A DNA stretch of 64,000 nucleotides, from the NCBI RefSeq assembly GCF_000264315.1, contig NZ_AJXU01000065.1, positions 1 to 64,000 on the forward strand. Direction: 5' to 3'. Shown piece by piece: positions 1 to 9,789 of the stretch. A program made the translations under genes and the position numbers. This DNA comes from Rhodanobacter fulvus Jip2. Its GTDB lineage: Bacteria > Pseudomonadota > Gammaproteobacteria > Xanthomonadales > Rhodanobacteraceae. Every line of letters starts with the position of its first letter. Positions within the stretch are counted from its first letter, which is position 1. Below the pieces are notes generated by a model, which was not told the origin of the DNA, did no database searches, and saw nothing but the letters and a program-made list of their open reading frames with translations.

Positions 1-3000
1 CCGCCGGTGGCGTTCAGCGTGAGGTCGCCTGCGGCGCGCAGGGTGCTGCCCTGCTCGGTGGTGGTGTCGACCTGGCTCGACTGGTTGCTGCGCTGGCTGC
101 CGTAGCTGATGGCGATGCCCGGCATGTCGAGCGCGGCCGCGCTGAGGGCGTGCAGCGTGTCCTGCGTCTTCTTGCCGGAGCTGGCCTTCTCGCGCCGCGT
201 CTGCCGCACGTTGCGATACCCGTCCAGCGCCGTGCCGACCATGGCCATCGACAGGCCGTGGCTGCGGGCTTGCTGGGTGGTGGTTTCGTGGTCGGTCTGG
301 GTGGCGGAGGTGATGGTGACGTTGTTGCCCTGCAGGGCAATATTGCCGCCGCTGCTGGCACCCTCCGCGCGCTGGGCGATGAGGTCGCTGCCGATCACCG
401 CCAGGTCGCCGCCGGCCGCCACCGTCAGGTTGCCCTCGGTGCTGCCGATCAGGCTGCCGACGGTGATGTGCTGCTCCACGGTGTCGGTGGCGTTGGCCTT
501 CTGGCTACCGGCGGTGAAGCCAATGCCGCCCAGGCCGCTGGCACCGCCACCGCCGAACACCCCGCTCTTCTTCTTGCTGATGCTGTAGGCCTCGGTGGAA
601 ACCTCCTCGGCCGTGCCGATGGTGACGTCATGGCCGGCCGCCAGCGTGACGTCGTGGGTGCCAGCTATCTGCGCGGCCTGGGTGGTCAGGTCGTGCCCGG
701 CCGCCACCGTCACCGACTCGCCGGACAACGTGCTGCCGATGGCGTAGCTGTCGGTGGTGGCGTCGTGGGTGGTGGTGGTTTTGCTGGACAGGAAGCCGCT
801 TTTCTTGCGTTTGGTGTCGAGGGTAGCGCTGTGGTTTTCCACGCCGGCGTTGAGCGCGATGTCGTGCCCGGCGCCGAGTGCGATGCCGCCCTTTTCGCTG
901 CCGAGGGTGGCGGCGGTGGTGGTGATGTCTCGCCCGGCGCTGACCACGATGCCGTTGGCGGCGTCGAGGGTGGTGCCGTGCAGCGTTTCATCGCTGGTGG
1001 TCGTGCTGACTGAGGTGCGGCCTTCCTTGTGATGTTCGCTGGTGGTGGTGAGGTCGGTGACGGCGTTGAGCACCACGTCGCGGCCGGCGCTGGCAACCAG
1101 CGTATTGCCGGCCTTGAAGGCGGCACCTTCGCTGGTGAGGTCGCGGCCGGCGGCGAGGGCCACGCTGTCGCCAGCGGTGACGCTGCTAACGGTGTGGGTG
1201 GTGGTGTGGGTCTCCGAATGGGCATCACGGCTGATGGTGGTTTGTTCGGTGGCCGTAAAGGTGAGGTCGCGGCCGGCCACGAGGGCCGCGTTGCCCCCTG
1301 CGTCGACCGTGCCGGCAGTGGCGGTCAGATCGCGGCCGGCAGCCAGGCCGAGATCGCCGCCTGCGCCGATCGATACCTGGTTCAGCGCGAGGTCGCGGCC
1401 GGCATTGGCAACCAACATGTCGCTGGCCTTGAGCGCGGCCCCGTTGCTGGTGAGATCGCGGCCAGCCGTCAGGGACAGGTTGCCGGCGCTGACATTGCCG
1501 ATGGTGTGCGTACCGCTGGACGTGGTCAGCTGCGTGGCGGTCACACCGAGATCACGACCGGCCACCAAAGCGGCATCGCCACCGGCGCTGATCGGCGTGG
1601 CGGTGGCGGTGAGGTCGCGGCCGGCGACGAGGCTGAGATCCCTGCCGGCGCTGATCGGCGCCTGATCCAGCAGCAGATCGCGGCTGGCCTGCACGGCCAG
1701 GCTGCCGCTGGCGCTGATGCTGCCGCCGGTGGCCAGACCCAGGCGCTGGGCATCGATGGGCGACAGGCTGTCGCCGAGGTTCACGCCACCGAGGTCGACC
1801 TTGCCGAGGTCGGCGCCGCTCACCACGTCGCGACCGGCCACCACGGCGACGTTGCCGCCCTGAATGTGCCCGGCGTTGAGCACGTCTTGTGCGGCGCTGA
1901 TGCTGAGGGTGTCGGCGGCGCTGAGGTTGCCGCTGTTGAGCAGGGTGCCGGCCTTGAGGGTGGCGTCGCGGCTGGCCAGCACGTTGCCGGTGTTGGTGAG
2001 GGTGCCGCTGGCGTCGAGGATGATGTCCTGGCCGGCCATGACGGCGCCGCGTTCGCTGGCCAGGTTTTTCGCGTGCTGCGCCGAGAGGTACACCACCGGC
2101 ACCAGCACCTTTTCGCCGTTCACCTCCTGGCTGACCAGCCACACGATGTCGTCGCTGAGGCTGGCCATCTGCTGCGCGGTGAGCGCCACGCCCACGCTGA
2201 GGTCGAACTGGCCAGCGGCGGCCACACCGGCATCCATCAGCTCGCGGTATTGCGCCACGGTGTCGGTGCTGTTGCTGAGGAAGCGGCGGCCGGTGAGCGC
2301 GGTGATCTGGTTGAGCACCAGGCGGTTTTCGTAGAAGGCGTCGCCGAGGCGCTTGAGGGTCTGCTCGCCGTTCCAGGGCAGCCGGTCCATCAGGTAATCG
2401 CTGCCGTAGAAGCCGCTCATGCTGGCGAAGCGCGGGTCGGTTTCGATCAGATAGCCGGCGCTGCTGCCCGGATGGGTGGTGAACAGGCCGTTGCTGGGCA
2501 GCTGGATGTGCCCGCCGGGGGCGTCCAGCGTGCCCACGGTTTGTGCGCCGGGTGCGGGGCCGGCGTTGTGCAGGCCGCCCACTGCGCCCAGGCTGGCACC
2601 GCCGGCCACGGCGCCGACACTGCCGGTGCTGGCGCCGGTGATTGCGGGGCCACCGCTATTGCTGCCCAGCGCCGCGCTGGTGTTGACCGGTCGGCCATCC
2701 GCGCCCACCACCTGGTTGGTGATGGTGGTGCCATGGATCGCCAGGGTATCGCCGGCGGTCATGTAGGCCGGGGCATCGAGCCCCGGCGTGATGCTCATCC
2801 AGGCGGGCGGCGTGCCCGCGATGGCCAGATCGGAGGAGGTCGAGCTCTGGCCGAAGTGATTGACGCTGTTGTCGTCCCAGCAGGTCTTGGTGCCGAGGGC
2901 GCATTTGCTTTTTTTCTGCACCTGGATCCAGTTGTCGACGTCGGTTTGCTGAGAAACCGTTGGCATCCAGCCGAGATTGCGGATGCTTTCGCCACCGAGG

Positions 3001-6000
3001 GTGCCGCTGCCCCCGGCAACGGTGCCCGACTGGCCGTTCACCACCAGATTGCCGGCCGCTGCGATGGTGGATTTGTCGTTGAGCACCGAGCCACCGAGCA
3101 CGATGTCAGCACCAGAAACGATCTTGCCCTGTGCGCTGGTGCGCAGCAGACGCTGCTGGCTGATCACGGTGGTGGTGGTTTGCCCGGTGGCATTTTCATC
3201 GGGGGCGCAGCGGTGGCTATCGTCCAGGCCGGCGCAGTAGGCGATGGCAACGGGGTCGGTGGTCTTGTCCACCACGTATTGCTCGGACGTGGTGTTGTTG
3301 GCCTGCTCGGCGCTGGTGAGCGCGTAGGTTTCAGTGTCGAACACGCGCCGCTCGTTGGTGATCTGGCTGGCCGCGAGGGTGATGTTGCCGTCGGCCTCGA
3401 TGCTGCCGGAGCGGTTGGTGATGGCGCCTGCGCGGCTGCCGCCGGCGTTGGCGGCGATGGTCAGATCCTGCATGGCATAGATCAACGCATCGCGGTTGAG
3501 CAGGGTGCCGGTGACGTACAGGTTGACGTTGCCGGTGGCGGCGATCACGGCCGAATCGTAGGCGGCGTTGTCGGTGGCGCTACCCAGGTCGCTGCCGTTG
3601 GTGAGGTTGCCGGCGTGGACGGTGATGGCGTCGCCGATCAGAGTGGCGGTGTTGTCGACGCTGGCGGCGGTGATGGCGAGGGTATCGCCCTCGATGCGGC
3701 TGGTGTTGGTGAGCGCGCCGGGGGTGGTAAGCGTGGTGGTGGCGCTGTCGATGGTGCCGCTGTTGGCGATGCCGGCGGCCTTGACGGTGAGCGCGCCGAC
3801 CGCGCCCAGCGTGGCGCCGGTAGCGTTGTCGAGGCTGCCGCTGAAGGTGAGGCTGGCGTTGCGGTTGGCCTTGAGCGTGTTGCCGGCGACGTTGGTGTAG
3901 TTGCCGGCGAGGGTGAGGGCAAGGTCGTTGCCGGCCACGACGCGGCCGCTGCCGACGAGGCTGCCCAGGTCCAGGGTGACGTTGGCGTTGGCCGCGGTTT
4001 CGCCGCTGCTGTTGTCCAGCGAGGCCAGCGTGAGCACGGTGTTGCCGCCCGCGCCGAGATGGCCCTGGCGGTTGGTCAGGCTGGCCAGTTGGTTGACCCA
4101 GGCCAGGTTGCGTGCGGCGTACAGCGTGCCGCTGGTGTTGTCCAGGCTGGCGGCGGTGAGGTTGAGGTCGCGCCCGGCGACCACGGTGCCGCTGCCGGTA
4201 TTGCCAATGGCGCCGGCGCTGGCCGTCACATCGCCCTGCCCGCCCAGCGTGCCGGCGGTATTGGTGAGTGCGCCGCCGTGCAGGTTCAGCGTGGTGGCGC
4301 CCTGGGCCGCGTTGGCGACACGGCCGGCGCTGTTGTCCAGCGATGCGGCATCGAGCGAAAGCGTGGCGGTGTTGCGGCCGCTACCGGCCTCGATGCGACC
4401 GTGGCCGTTGCTCAGTTTGCCGACGGCGCTGGCCGCCAGGGCGCCCGTCGCCTGCAGCGCGCCGTTGCGGTTGTCCAGATCGCCGCCGCTGGTTGCCGCC
4501 AGGTCACCGCCGGCATAGACCTGGCCGGCGTTGGCGAGGCTGCCCACGTGCAGGTTGACCGCGCCGTTGCCGGCGATGAAACCGCCCGCGGCACTGGTCA
4601 GACCCCGCGTGATGTACAGCGACAGCGCATCGCTGCCGAGCGCCTTGATCTGGCCGGTGCCGTTGGTGAGGCTGTCGGCGTGCAGGGTGAAGCCATCGCT
4701 GGCTTGCAGGTTGCCGCCGGTGTTGAGCAGGGCCTGGGTCAGGGTGATGCCGAGGGCGTTGCCCGCAAGCGTGCCGCCGGTGTTGTCCAGCGACTGCGCC
4801 GTAACGGTAACGTCGCCGCTGAAGGAGGCACTGCCGCCAGCATTGCCGAAGGCGCCGCCGCTGGTGAGCTCCAGCGCGCCGTTGCCGGCGATCGAACCGG
4901 CGCTGTTGTCGAGTGCGCCATCCACATCGAGGGTGAGCAGGCCGCTGCCGGCATGGGCGATGTGGCCGTCGGCGTTGAGCAGGGTGGCCGCCTGCAGCGT
5001 GAGGTCACCCGCATTGCTGGCAATACTGCCCGCGCTGTTGTCGAGGGTACCGCTGATGTCGAGCGTGGAGGCGGCCGCGCCGGTCTGCAGCAGCTGGCCG
5101 CCGCGGTTGACGAAGCTGGCAGCGCCCAGCGCCACGTGGCCGGCCTGCAGCTTGCCGCCGCTGTTGTTTAGCTGGCCGGTGGCCCGCAGGGCGAGGTTGC
5201 CGTTGGTGGCGAGGTCGCCGTTGCGCAGGTTCAAGCCACCCAGGGTGGCGGTCAGCCCAATGGCGCCGCCGGCGCGCGTGGTGGCACCGTCCAGGTCGAG
5301 GCTGGCGCCGTGCAGATCCAGCGTGGTGGCGGCCAGGTTGCGGCCTTGAGCCACCAGCGCGGCGGTGGTGTCGACACTCAGGGCGCCGGTGCCGGCAAGG
5401 CTGCCGTCAGCCTGCACGCCGGCGCCAAGCACGCCGCTGGAATCGAGGCTGCCCGCGCCGATGTCCAGGTCGCCCTGGCCGGCCAGCGTGCCCGTATTGG
5501 CCAGCTGGCCGGTGACCATCCATTGCGCGGCGGTACCGGCGTAGGTAGTGCCTCGATTGTTCGCATGGCCGCCGACGCTGACCGTCTGCGCGGCACCGCT
5601 GCGCAAGAGGCCCGTGTTCTGCAGATCGCCGGTGAGGGTGGCCGTCAGGTCGTGATCCGCACGCAGCGTGCCACTGCTGGAGAGGCCATCGGCATGCACG
5701 GTGCCATCAGTACCGGCGTAGATCAGGCCGGCATTGGTGACCTTGCCGCTGCTGGCCAGGTTCAGTGCCTGGGCGGCATAGAGCCAGCCTTGCGCGCCCA
5801 CGTCGACGGCGTCGCCGGCCGTCAGGTACAGGTCCTGCCCGGCCTGCAGCACGCCGCCGGCATGCACCGGTCCGGTCGCCGCCACAGTCAGACGACGGGC
5901 GGCCAGCAGGTTGCTGCCGGTGTCGGCATCCAGCCGACCGATGGTCAGGCTGACATCACTCTTGCCGTCGATCAGGCCCTGGTTGTGCAGGGCATCGGCC

Positions 6001-7469
6001 GTAATCGTCAGCGCGCCGCCGGACTGCCATTGACCGCTGTTGTCGACCTGGCCGCCCTGCACGGTGCTGCTGCCGGCGCTGACAACGGTGCCGGCGTTGT
6101 CCAGCGACTGCGTGCCCGTGAGTTGCGCGCGCCCATTTGCGCTGAGCGCGCCGGCATTGTCGAGCACCAGGGCGCCGAGCGTTGCGTCGCCACCATCGGC
6201 AAGCAGGTGACCGCTGCTGGAAAGCCGACCGTCGGCGCGGAGATCAAGGCTCGTCAGCGCCTCGACAGTGCCGGCGTTGTCCATGCCAGCCGCGTGCATG
6301 GTGATGCCCTGCCCCGCATAGACATCGCTGGCCGCGGACAAGGAAAGTGCGCCGCCGGCGTCCACGGCAACCGCGCCGCTTGCGGCATACAGCTTGCCGC
6401 TGTTGCGGATGTCACCGGTGCCGGTGAGGTTGGCTCCCTCGCCCGCGTAGAGCGTGCCGCTGTTGCCCACATCGCCATTGCCGCGGACGTCCAGACGTCC
6501 ATTTGCGGCCAGCGTGCCGCTGTTGTCGATCCCGGTGGCCTCCACGGCAAGGTCGCCGGTGGCGGTGAGCTTGCCGGTGACCACCAGCTTGCCGGCGCTG
6601 GTGAGCTGGAAGTCGCCGGCCTGGGCGGCGATCTCGCCGCTGTTGCGCACGCCCACGCCGGCTTCGGTGCCCAGCAGGTGGATCTTGTCGGCGTACATGC
6701 CACCCAGCGCGGCCACATCCAGGCTCACGCCCGGCGCCACGCCATCGCCATTGATCGCCTGCGTCGCCAGATCGGCATAGCCGACCTGGTTGGCGCCGGT
6801 GACCACGTTGAGGTTGTGCGCCCAGACCTTGGCGTTGGCCTGCACCGCACGCGCGATCAGATCGAGCCGGTCGGGGCGCGTGGCGTCGAGGCCGCCGCCA
6901 TTGATGGCGATGGCGCCGCGGGTAACCCGGAACGCCTGCAGGCTGCCGTCGCCGCCGAACACCGGCGTACCGGTGGTCAGCACGCTGCGGGTAGTGTTGA
7001 TGAAACCGCCGCCGTTGACGCTGATGCCGTTGGGGTTGGCCACGATCACGTCGGCGGCCTTGCCGGCCACTTCGGTATAGCCGTTGAGTGCGCTGGCGCG
7101 GGTGCCGGTGACCTCGTTGAGGATGATGCGCGCCGATGGTCCCGCGCCAAGGTTCGTGTTGCCCACGATCATGCCGGCCAGTTGGGTCTGGCTGACCGCG
7201 CCGCTGTTGTTGAGGATCAGCCCCTTGCTGTCGACATCGAAGGACTGGAATTGGTTGTGCGACACGCCGCCCGCCGAGGGCGCCACAATGTTGACCACCG
7301 GGGTGCCGTTGGCCGCGGTATCCATGCCCGGGCGATGCAGTCCAGCCTGCGCATCCGGCACGGCTTGGGCCTGGCTGGCCGCCGGAGCGCCGAGGAGTGC
7401 AACGGCGATGGCGATGGCCAGCGTGTTCAGGCCCTGGCGAAGCGCGTGTGGGGAATGGATGGTGGTCAT
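1..7469 (-). CDS. Filamentous haemagglutinin / CdiA-like TpsA exoprotein, 3' end outside window
   Basis: This is the secreted partner of a two-partner (type Vb) secretion system. It starts at ATG 7469 behind a GGGA-type RBS, and the frame stays open to the window edge (about 2,489 codons). Residues 1-36 look like a long Tps signal peptide ending near ASQAQA. The TPS secretion domain follows, with the diagnostic NPNGISVNGGGF segment and a degenerate NPNL motif (VGNTNLG). Then come thousands of residues of beta-helix repeats of the type N-S-G-x-L. The part nearest the window edge (below about position 2050) has haemagglutinin-type repeats with recurrent AAGRDL/AAGHDV motifs. The C-terminus, which would show whether it is an adhesin or a contact-dependent toxin, is not visible. 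It lies downstream of and in the same direction as its transporter gene. Confidence 0.93.
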   Translation of the reverse strand, partial: MTTIHSPHALRQGLNTLAIAIAVALLGAPAASQAQAVPDAQAGLHRPGMDTAANGTPVVNIVAPSAGGVSHNQFQSFDVDSKGLILNNSGAVSQTQLAGMIVGNTNLGAGPSARIILNEVTGTRASALNGYTEVAGKAADVIVANPNGISVNGGGFINTTRSVLTTGTPVFGGDGSLQAFRVTRGAIAINGGGLDATRPDRLDLIARAVQANAKVWAHNLNVVTGANQVGYADLATQAINGDGVAPGVSLDVAALGGMYADKIHLLGTEAGVGVRNSGEIAAQAGDFQLTSAGKLVVTGKLTATGDLAVEATGIDNSGTLAANGRLDVRGNGDVGNSGTLYAGEGANLTGTGDIRNSGKLYAASGAVAVDAGGALSLSAASDVYAGQGITMHAAGMDNAGTVEALTSLDLRADGRLSSSGHLLADGGDATLGALVLDNAGALSANGRAQLTGTQSLDNAGTVVSAGSSTVQGGQVDNSGQWQSGGALTITADALHNQGLIDGKSDVSLTIGRLDADTGSNLLAARRLTVAATGPVHAGGVLQAGQDLYLTAGDAVDVGAQGWLYAAQALNLASSGKVTNAGLIYAGTDGTVHADGLSSSGTLRADHDLTATLTGDLQNTGLLRSGAAQTVSVGGHANNRGTTYAGTAAQWMVTGQLANTGTLAGQGDLDIGAGSLDSSGVLGAGVQADGSLAGTGALSVDTTAALVAQGRNLAATTLDLHGASLDLDGATTRAGGAIGLTATLGGLNLRNGDLATNGNLALRATGQLNNSGGKLQAGHVALGAASFVNRGGQLLQTGAAASTLDISGTLDNSAGSIASNAGDLTLQAATLLNADGHIAHAGSGLLTLDVDGALDNSAGSIAGNGALELTSGGAFGNAGGSASFSGDVTVTAQSLDNTGGTLAGNALGITLTQALLNTGGNLQASDGFTLHADSLTNGTGQIKALGSDALSLYITRGLTSAAGGFIAGNGAVNLHVGSLANAGQVYAGGDLAATSGGDLDNRNGALQATGALAASAVGKLSNGHGRIEAGSGRNTATLSLDAASLDNSAGRVANAAQGATTLNLHGGALTNTAGTLGGQGDVTASAGAIGNTGSGTVVAGRDLNLTAASLDNTSGTLYAARNLAWVNQLASLTNRQGHLGAGGNTVLTLASLDNSSGETAANANVTLDLGSLVGSGRVVAGNDLALTLAGNYTNVAGNTLKANRNASLTFSGSLDNATGATLGAVGALTVKAAGIANSGTIDSATTTLTTPGALTNTSRIEGDTLAITAASVDNTATLIGDAITVHAGNLTNGSDLGSATDNAAYDSAVIAATGNVNLYVTGTLLNRDALIYAMQDLTIAANAGGSRAGAITNRSGSIEADGNITLAASQITNERRVFDTETYALTSAEQANNTTSEQYVVDKTTDPVAIAYCAGLDDSHRCAPDENATGQTTTTVISQQRLLRTSAQGKIVSGADIVLGGSVLNDKSTIAAAGNLVVNGQSGTVAGGSGTLGGESIRNLGWMPTVSQQTDVDNWIQVQKKSKCALGTKTCWDDNSVNHFGQSSTSSDLAIAGTPPAWMSITPGLDAPAYMTAGDTLAIHGTTITNQVVGADGRPVNTSAALGSNSGGPAITGASTGSVGAVAGGASLGAVGGLHNAGPAPGAQTVGTLDAPGGHIQLPSNGLFTTHPGSSAGYLIETDPRFASMSGFYGSDYLMDRLPWNGEQTLKRLGDAFYENRLVLNQITALTGRRFLSNSTDTVAQYRELMDAGVAAAGQFDLSVGVALTAQQMASLSDDIVWLVSQEVNGEKVLVPVVYLSAQHAKNLASERGAVMAGQDIILDASGTLTNTGNVLASRDATLKAGTLLNSGNLSAADTLSISAAQDVLNAGHIQGGNVAVVAGRDVVSGADLGKVDLGGVNLGDSLSPIDAQRLGLATGGSISASGSLAVQASRDLLLDQAPISAGRDLSLVAGRDLTATATPISAGGDAALVAGRDLGVTATQLTTSSGTHTIGNVSAGNLSLTAGRDLTSNGAALKASDMLVANAGRDLALNQVSIGAGGDLGLAAGRDLTATAGTVDAGGNAALVAGRDLTFTATEQTTISRDAHSETHTTTHTVSSVTAGDSVALAAGRDLTSEGAAFKAGNTLVASAGRDVVLNAVTDLTTTSEHHKEGRTSVSTTTSDETLHGTTLDAANGIVVSAGRDITTTAATLGSEKGGIALGAGHDIALNAGVENHSATLDTKRKKSGFLSSKTTTTHDATTDSYAIGSTLSGESVTVAAGHDLTTQAAQIAGTHDVTLAAGHDVTIGTAEEVSTEAYSISKKKSGVFGGGGASGLGGIGFTAGSQKANATDTVEQHITVGSLIGSTEGNLTVAAGGDLAVIGSDLIAQRAEGASSGGNIALQGNNVTITSATQTDHETTTQQARSHGLSMAMVGTALDGYRNVRQTRREKASSGKKTQDTLHALSAAALDMPGIAISYGSQRSNQSSQVDTTTEQGSTLRAAGDLTLNATG

Positions 7470-7541
7470 GGTCTCGTTCCCTGATTCATGGCTGTCGCCG
7501 GCGTGGTTGGGCGGCGGGATGGCGGTTGCCTGGCGCTTTCG

Positions 7542-7656
7542 GCTCCTCCCCCTGCTCGCAGGGGGAGGCTGGGAGGGGGTGGCTCGGGCTTGCCGTAAAG
7601 ATCAAGAGCGAACCCCTCCCCAACCCTCCCCTGCGAGCAGGGGAGGGAGCACGGCG
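7542..7656. repeat. Double-hairpin intergenic repeat, copy 1
   Basis: About 115 bp containing two GC-rich inverted repeats, CTCCCCCTG..CAGGGGGAG and CCCTCCCCTG..CAGGGGAGGG, joined by a conserved linker (GTAAAGATCAAGAGCGAAC). A second copy lies 13 bp away and related copies occur elsewhere in the window. It sits between tpsB and tpsA, so it is probably transcribed and could act as an attenuator or an mRNA end. That role is inference. Confidence 0.85.
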
Positions 7657-7668
7657 TGGCGTGTTTTT

Positions 7669-7784
7669 GCTCCTCCCCCTGCGCGCAGGGGGAGGTTGGG
7701 AGGGGGTGGTTCGGGGTGGCCGTAAAGATCAAGAGCGAACCCTTCCCCAACCCTCCCCTGCGAGCAGGGGAGGGAGTACGGCGT
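7669..7784. repeat. Double-hairpin intergenic repeat, copy 2
   Basis: Direct second copy of the element at 7542-7656, same orientation, with the same two hairpins and linker and only scattered differences. Together the two copies fill most of the 344-bp tpsB-tpsA gap. No gene is visible in that gap. Confidence 0.85.
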
Positions 7785-7813
7785 AGGCCCTTGTTCAATC
7801 GCGTGCGGCACGA

Positions 7814-9520
7814 TCAGTACTGGTAGACCAGCTGGAAACCGGTGGCCGGCCGGCGTGTTTCCAGCACGCGGCCGCCCGTCAGTGCCCAGCCCGCGAAAAC
7901 ATCCCAGCCGAGGCGGCCGAGCTGGCCGCGCAGGCCGAACACGCCGCCGCGCAGCGTGTGTTCGGTGCCGTAGATGTTCTTGCTGGGGCCGCCGATGTGG
8001 CCCACGTCGAAGCCGACGTATAACGCCGCCGGCAAAGCGCCCAGCGGCGCGGTGAGGGTGTTGCGCCAGGTCCAGCCGCGCTCGGCGGCCAGGGTCTGTT
8101 CGCCGTCGAAACCACGTACGGTGTAGCGACCGCCCAGGGTGATGAACTCGGATCCGTAGAGGGTTTCGCCGCTGCATTGCGCATGCAGTTCGGACATCCA
8201 TTGCAGCGGCAGCGCGCCGGCCTGGAAAGGCAGGTTCAGGGAAGCATCGAGTATCCACAGCCGGTAGCCGAAGCTGGGATCCGAGGGCTGGTGCCCGGGA
8301 GCATCGCGCTGGCCACCGAACCAACTCACGCCGCGGCGCTGCGCCAGCCGCAGATCGAGCTGGGCGGCGCCGAGATACTGGCGTTGCACCAGCGCCAGCT
8401 CCGCCGAGGTGACGTCACGCCGCTGGGAGGTCACCTCGGTGTCCTCGATGAAGCTGTGTGCCTTGCGCTTGCCCAGGCGCAGTTCCAGCGAGGTCTTGCC
8501 CGAACCGTTGCGGTGGATCATGCGCTGCACGGTGAGGTCGGTGGTGCGCGACTTGCCGCGGCTGAGGAAGGTGGTCTGGTAGCCGGCCACGGTCTGGTGA
8601 TAGGCGTAGTCGTAGGCCGACAGGGTGAACAGCCAGCGGCCGAACGGCACCGAATAGCTGGCGTTGACGCCGCGCGTGCCGTGGCCGGTGCTTTGCCACA
8701 CGTCGTGGTTGTAGCCCAGCGAGAGGATGTCGTTGATGCCCAGCGGGTTGTCGAATCCCGCGCTGATGCCGGCTTGCCCGCGCCCAGTGGCGCGCGAGCC
8801 TGCATCGTCCAGCGTGGCCACCAGATGCCAGGGCCGGCTGCGCTTGACCGTGATGACGAGGTCGGAGGCGCCGGGCACGTCGCCCGGCGCGATGTCGATG
8901 TTCACGTCCTGCGAGGGCACCCGCTTCATCTGCTCCAGCCCCTGCTCGACGTCGCGCAGGTTGAGCAGGTCGCCCGGGCGCATCGGCAGGGCGGTCTGCC
9001 ACGCGCCAGCCAGCGTACTGTCGGCATAGCGGATACGGCGGATGACGCCGGGCACCAGGGTCAGATGCAGCACGCCGGTGGACAGGTCCTGCGCGGCCAC
9101 ACCGACGCGGGTGGTGACGTAGCCGCGATCGATGATCAGGTCCGACGTGCGCCGCACGACCAGCTCGATGCCCCGGCGACCCGCGCACTTGCCGGCATAG
9201 CGATCGAGATAGCGTTGCACCCAGGCGAAATCGGCCAGGTGCGGCCCTTCCAGACGCACGCTGTCAAGCCGGAAGCAGGGTTGCTCGGCCGGCAGATCGG
9301 TACGGTGAAAGTCGGTGCCGCGCGAGGTGGTCAGCCGCACATCCGGCGTCGCACGCTGCTGCTGCCGCGCCTGCGCCTCGCGCTGCGCGCGTTCGCGTTG
9401 CTCCTGCTGATCGAGCGTGGTCTGCGCCAGGCCAATGCATGGCAACAAGGCGATGCATGCAAACAGCCATTTTGCGGTCGCAACACTGCGCCGAGACGTG
9501 GAGATCCCTTCCGTATCCAA
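7814..9520 (-). CDS. Two-partner secretion outer-membrane transporter (TpsB, ShlB/FhaC family)
   Basis: Omp85-superfamily pore that exports the haemagglutinin encoded downstream. The chosen start is TTG 9520, giving a proper signal peptide (arginine-containing n-region, then WLFACIALLPCIGLAQ). An in-frame ATG at 9592 would add 24 residues that look untranslated. A Gln/Arg-rich linker (QQEQRERAQREAQARQQQ) follows the signal peptide, then a POTRA-type region around FRLDSVRLEGPHL and VTVKRSRPW. A 16-strand-type barrel follows, with the family motif GRYTVRGFDGEQTL, ending in the aromatic residues YQY. Length of about 568 residues is normal. It precedes tpsA in one transcriptional direction. Confidence 0.92.
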   Translation of the reverse strand: MDTEGISTSRRSVATAKWLFACIALLPCIGLAQTTLDQQEQRERAQREAQARQQQRATPDVRLTTSRGTDFHRTDLPAEQPCFRLDSVRLEGPHLADFAWVQRYLDRYAGKCAGRRGIELVVRRTSDLIIDRGYVTTRVGVAAQDLSTGVLHLTLVPGVIRRIRYADSTLAGAWQTALPMRPGDLLNLRDVEQGLEQMKRVPSQDVNIDIAPGDVPGASDLVITVKRSRPWHLVATLDDAGSRATGRGQAGISAGFDNPLGINDILSLGYNHDVWQSTGHGTRGVNASYSVPFGRWLFTLSAYDYAYHQTVAGYQTTFLSRGKSRTTDLTVQRMIHRNGSGKTSLELRLGKRKAHSFIEDTEVTSQRRDVTSAELALVQRQYLGAAQLDLRLAQRRGVSWFGGQRDAPGHQPSDPSFGYRLWILDASLNLPFQAGALPLQWMSELHAQCSGETLYGSEFITLGGRYTVRGFDGEQTLAAERGWTWRNTLTAPLGALPAALYVGFDVGHIGGPSKNIYGTEHTLRGGVFGLRGQLGRLGWDVFAGWALTGGRVLETRRPATGFQLVYQY

Positions 9521-9789
9521 TCCTTTCCCCTGTTGCCGATGCCGCACCGCCGGACCGGGCGGAAGACGCCCCGATGCGCGACCGGAAAACATTACACGCG
9601 ACCCGACAAGAACCGAACGTATCCCGACCAGAAAGTGTCGACGGCGTCACACTTTTGCGGAAAACCATGTCGGTCCGCATCGGCGGGGCATCGGGTCGAA
9701 CGCCGTGGACGTGGCGGTGCGCAATCCACGTAAGCTATGCGCTCCCAAGCCGGCGCAGGCCGGCCTTACTTGCTGCGGAGTATCTGTTC

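Noticed and set aside
1029-7484. Very long plus-strand ORFs (1,380 and 724 codons) opposite the haemagglutinin gene
   Set aside because: They are the antisense image of a repetitive GC-rich gene. The minus frame shows a signal peptide, TPS domain and haemagglutinin repeats, whereas the plus frame gives only Gly/Ala/Val-rich low-complexity sequence.
7542-7784. Possible CRISPR-like array because of tandem repeats
   Set aside because: Only two units of about 115 bp with internal hairpins and a 12-bp gap; no short repeat-spacer periodicity and no cas genes.
8177-9733. 518-codon plus-strand ORF opposite tpsB
   Set aside because: The minus strand encodes a clear ShlB-type transporter. The plus ORF has no domain and runs through the tpsB promoter region.
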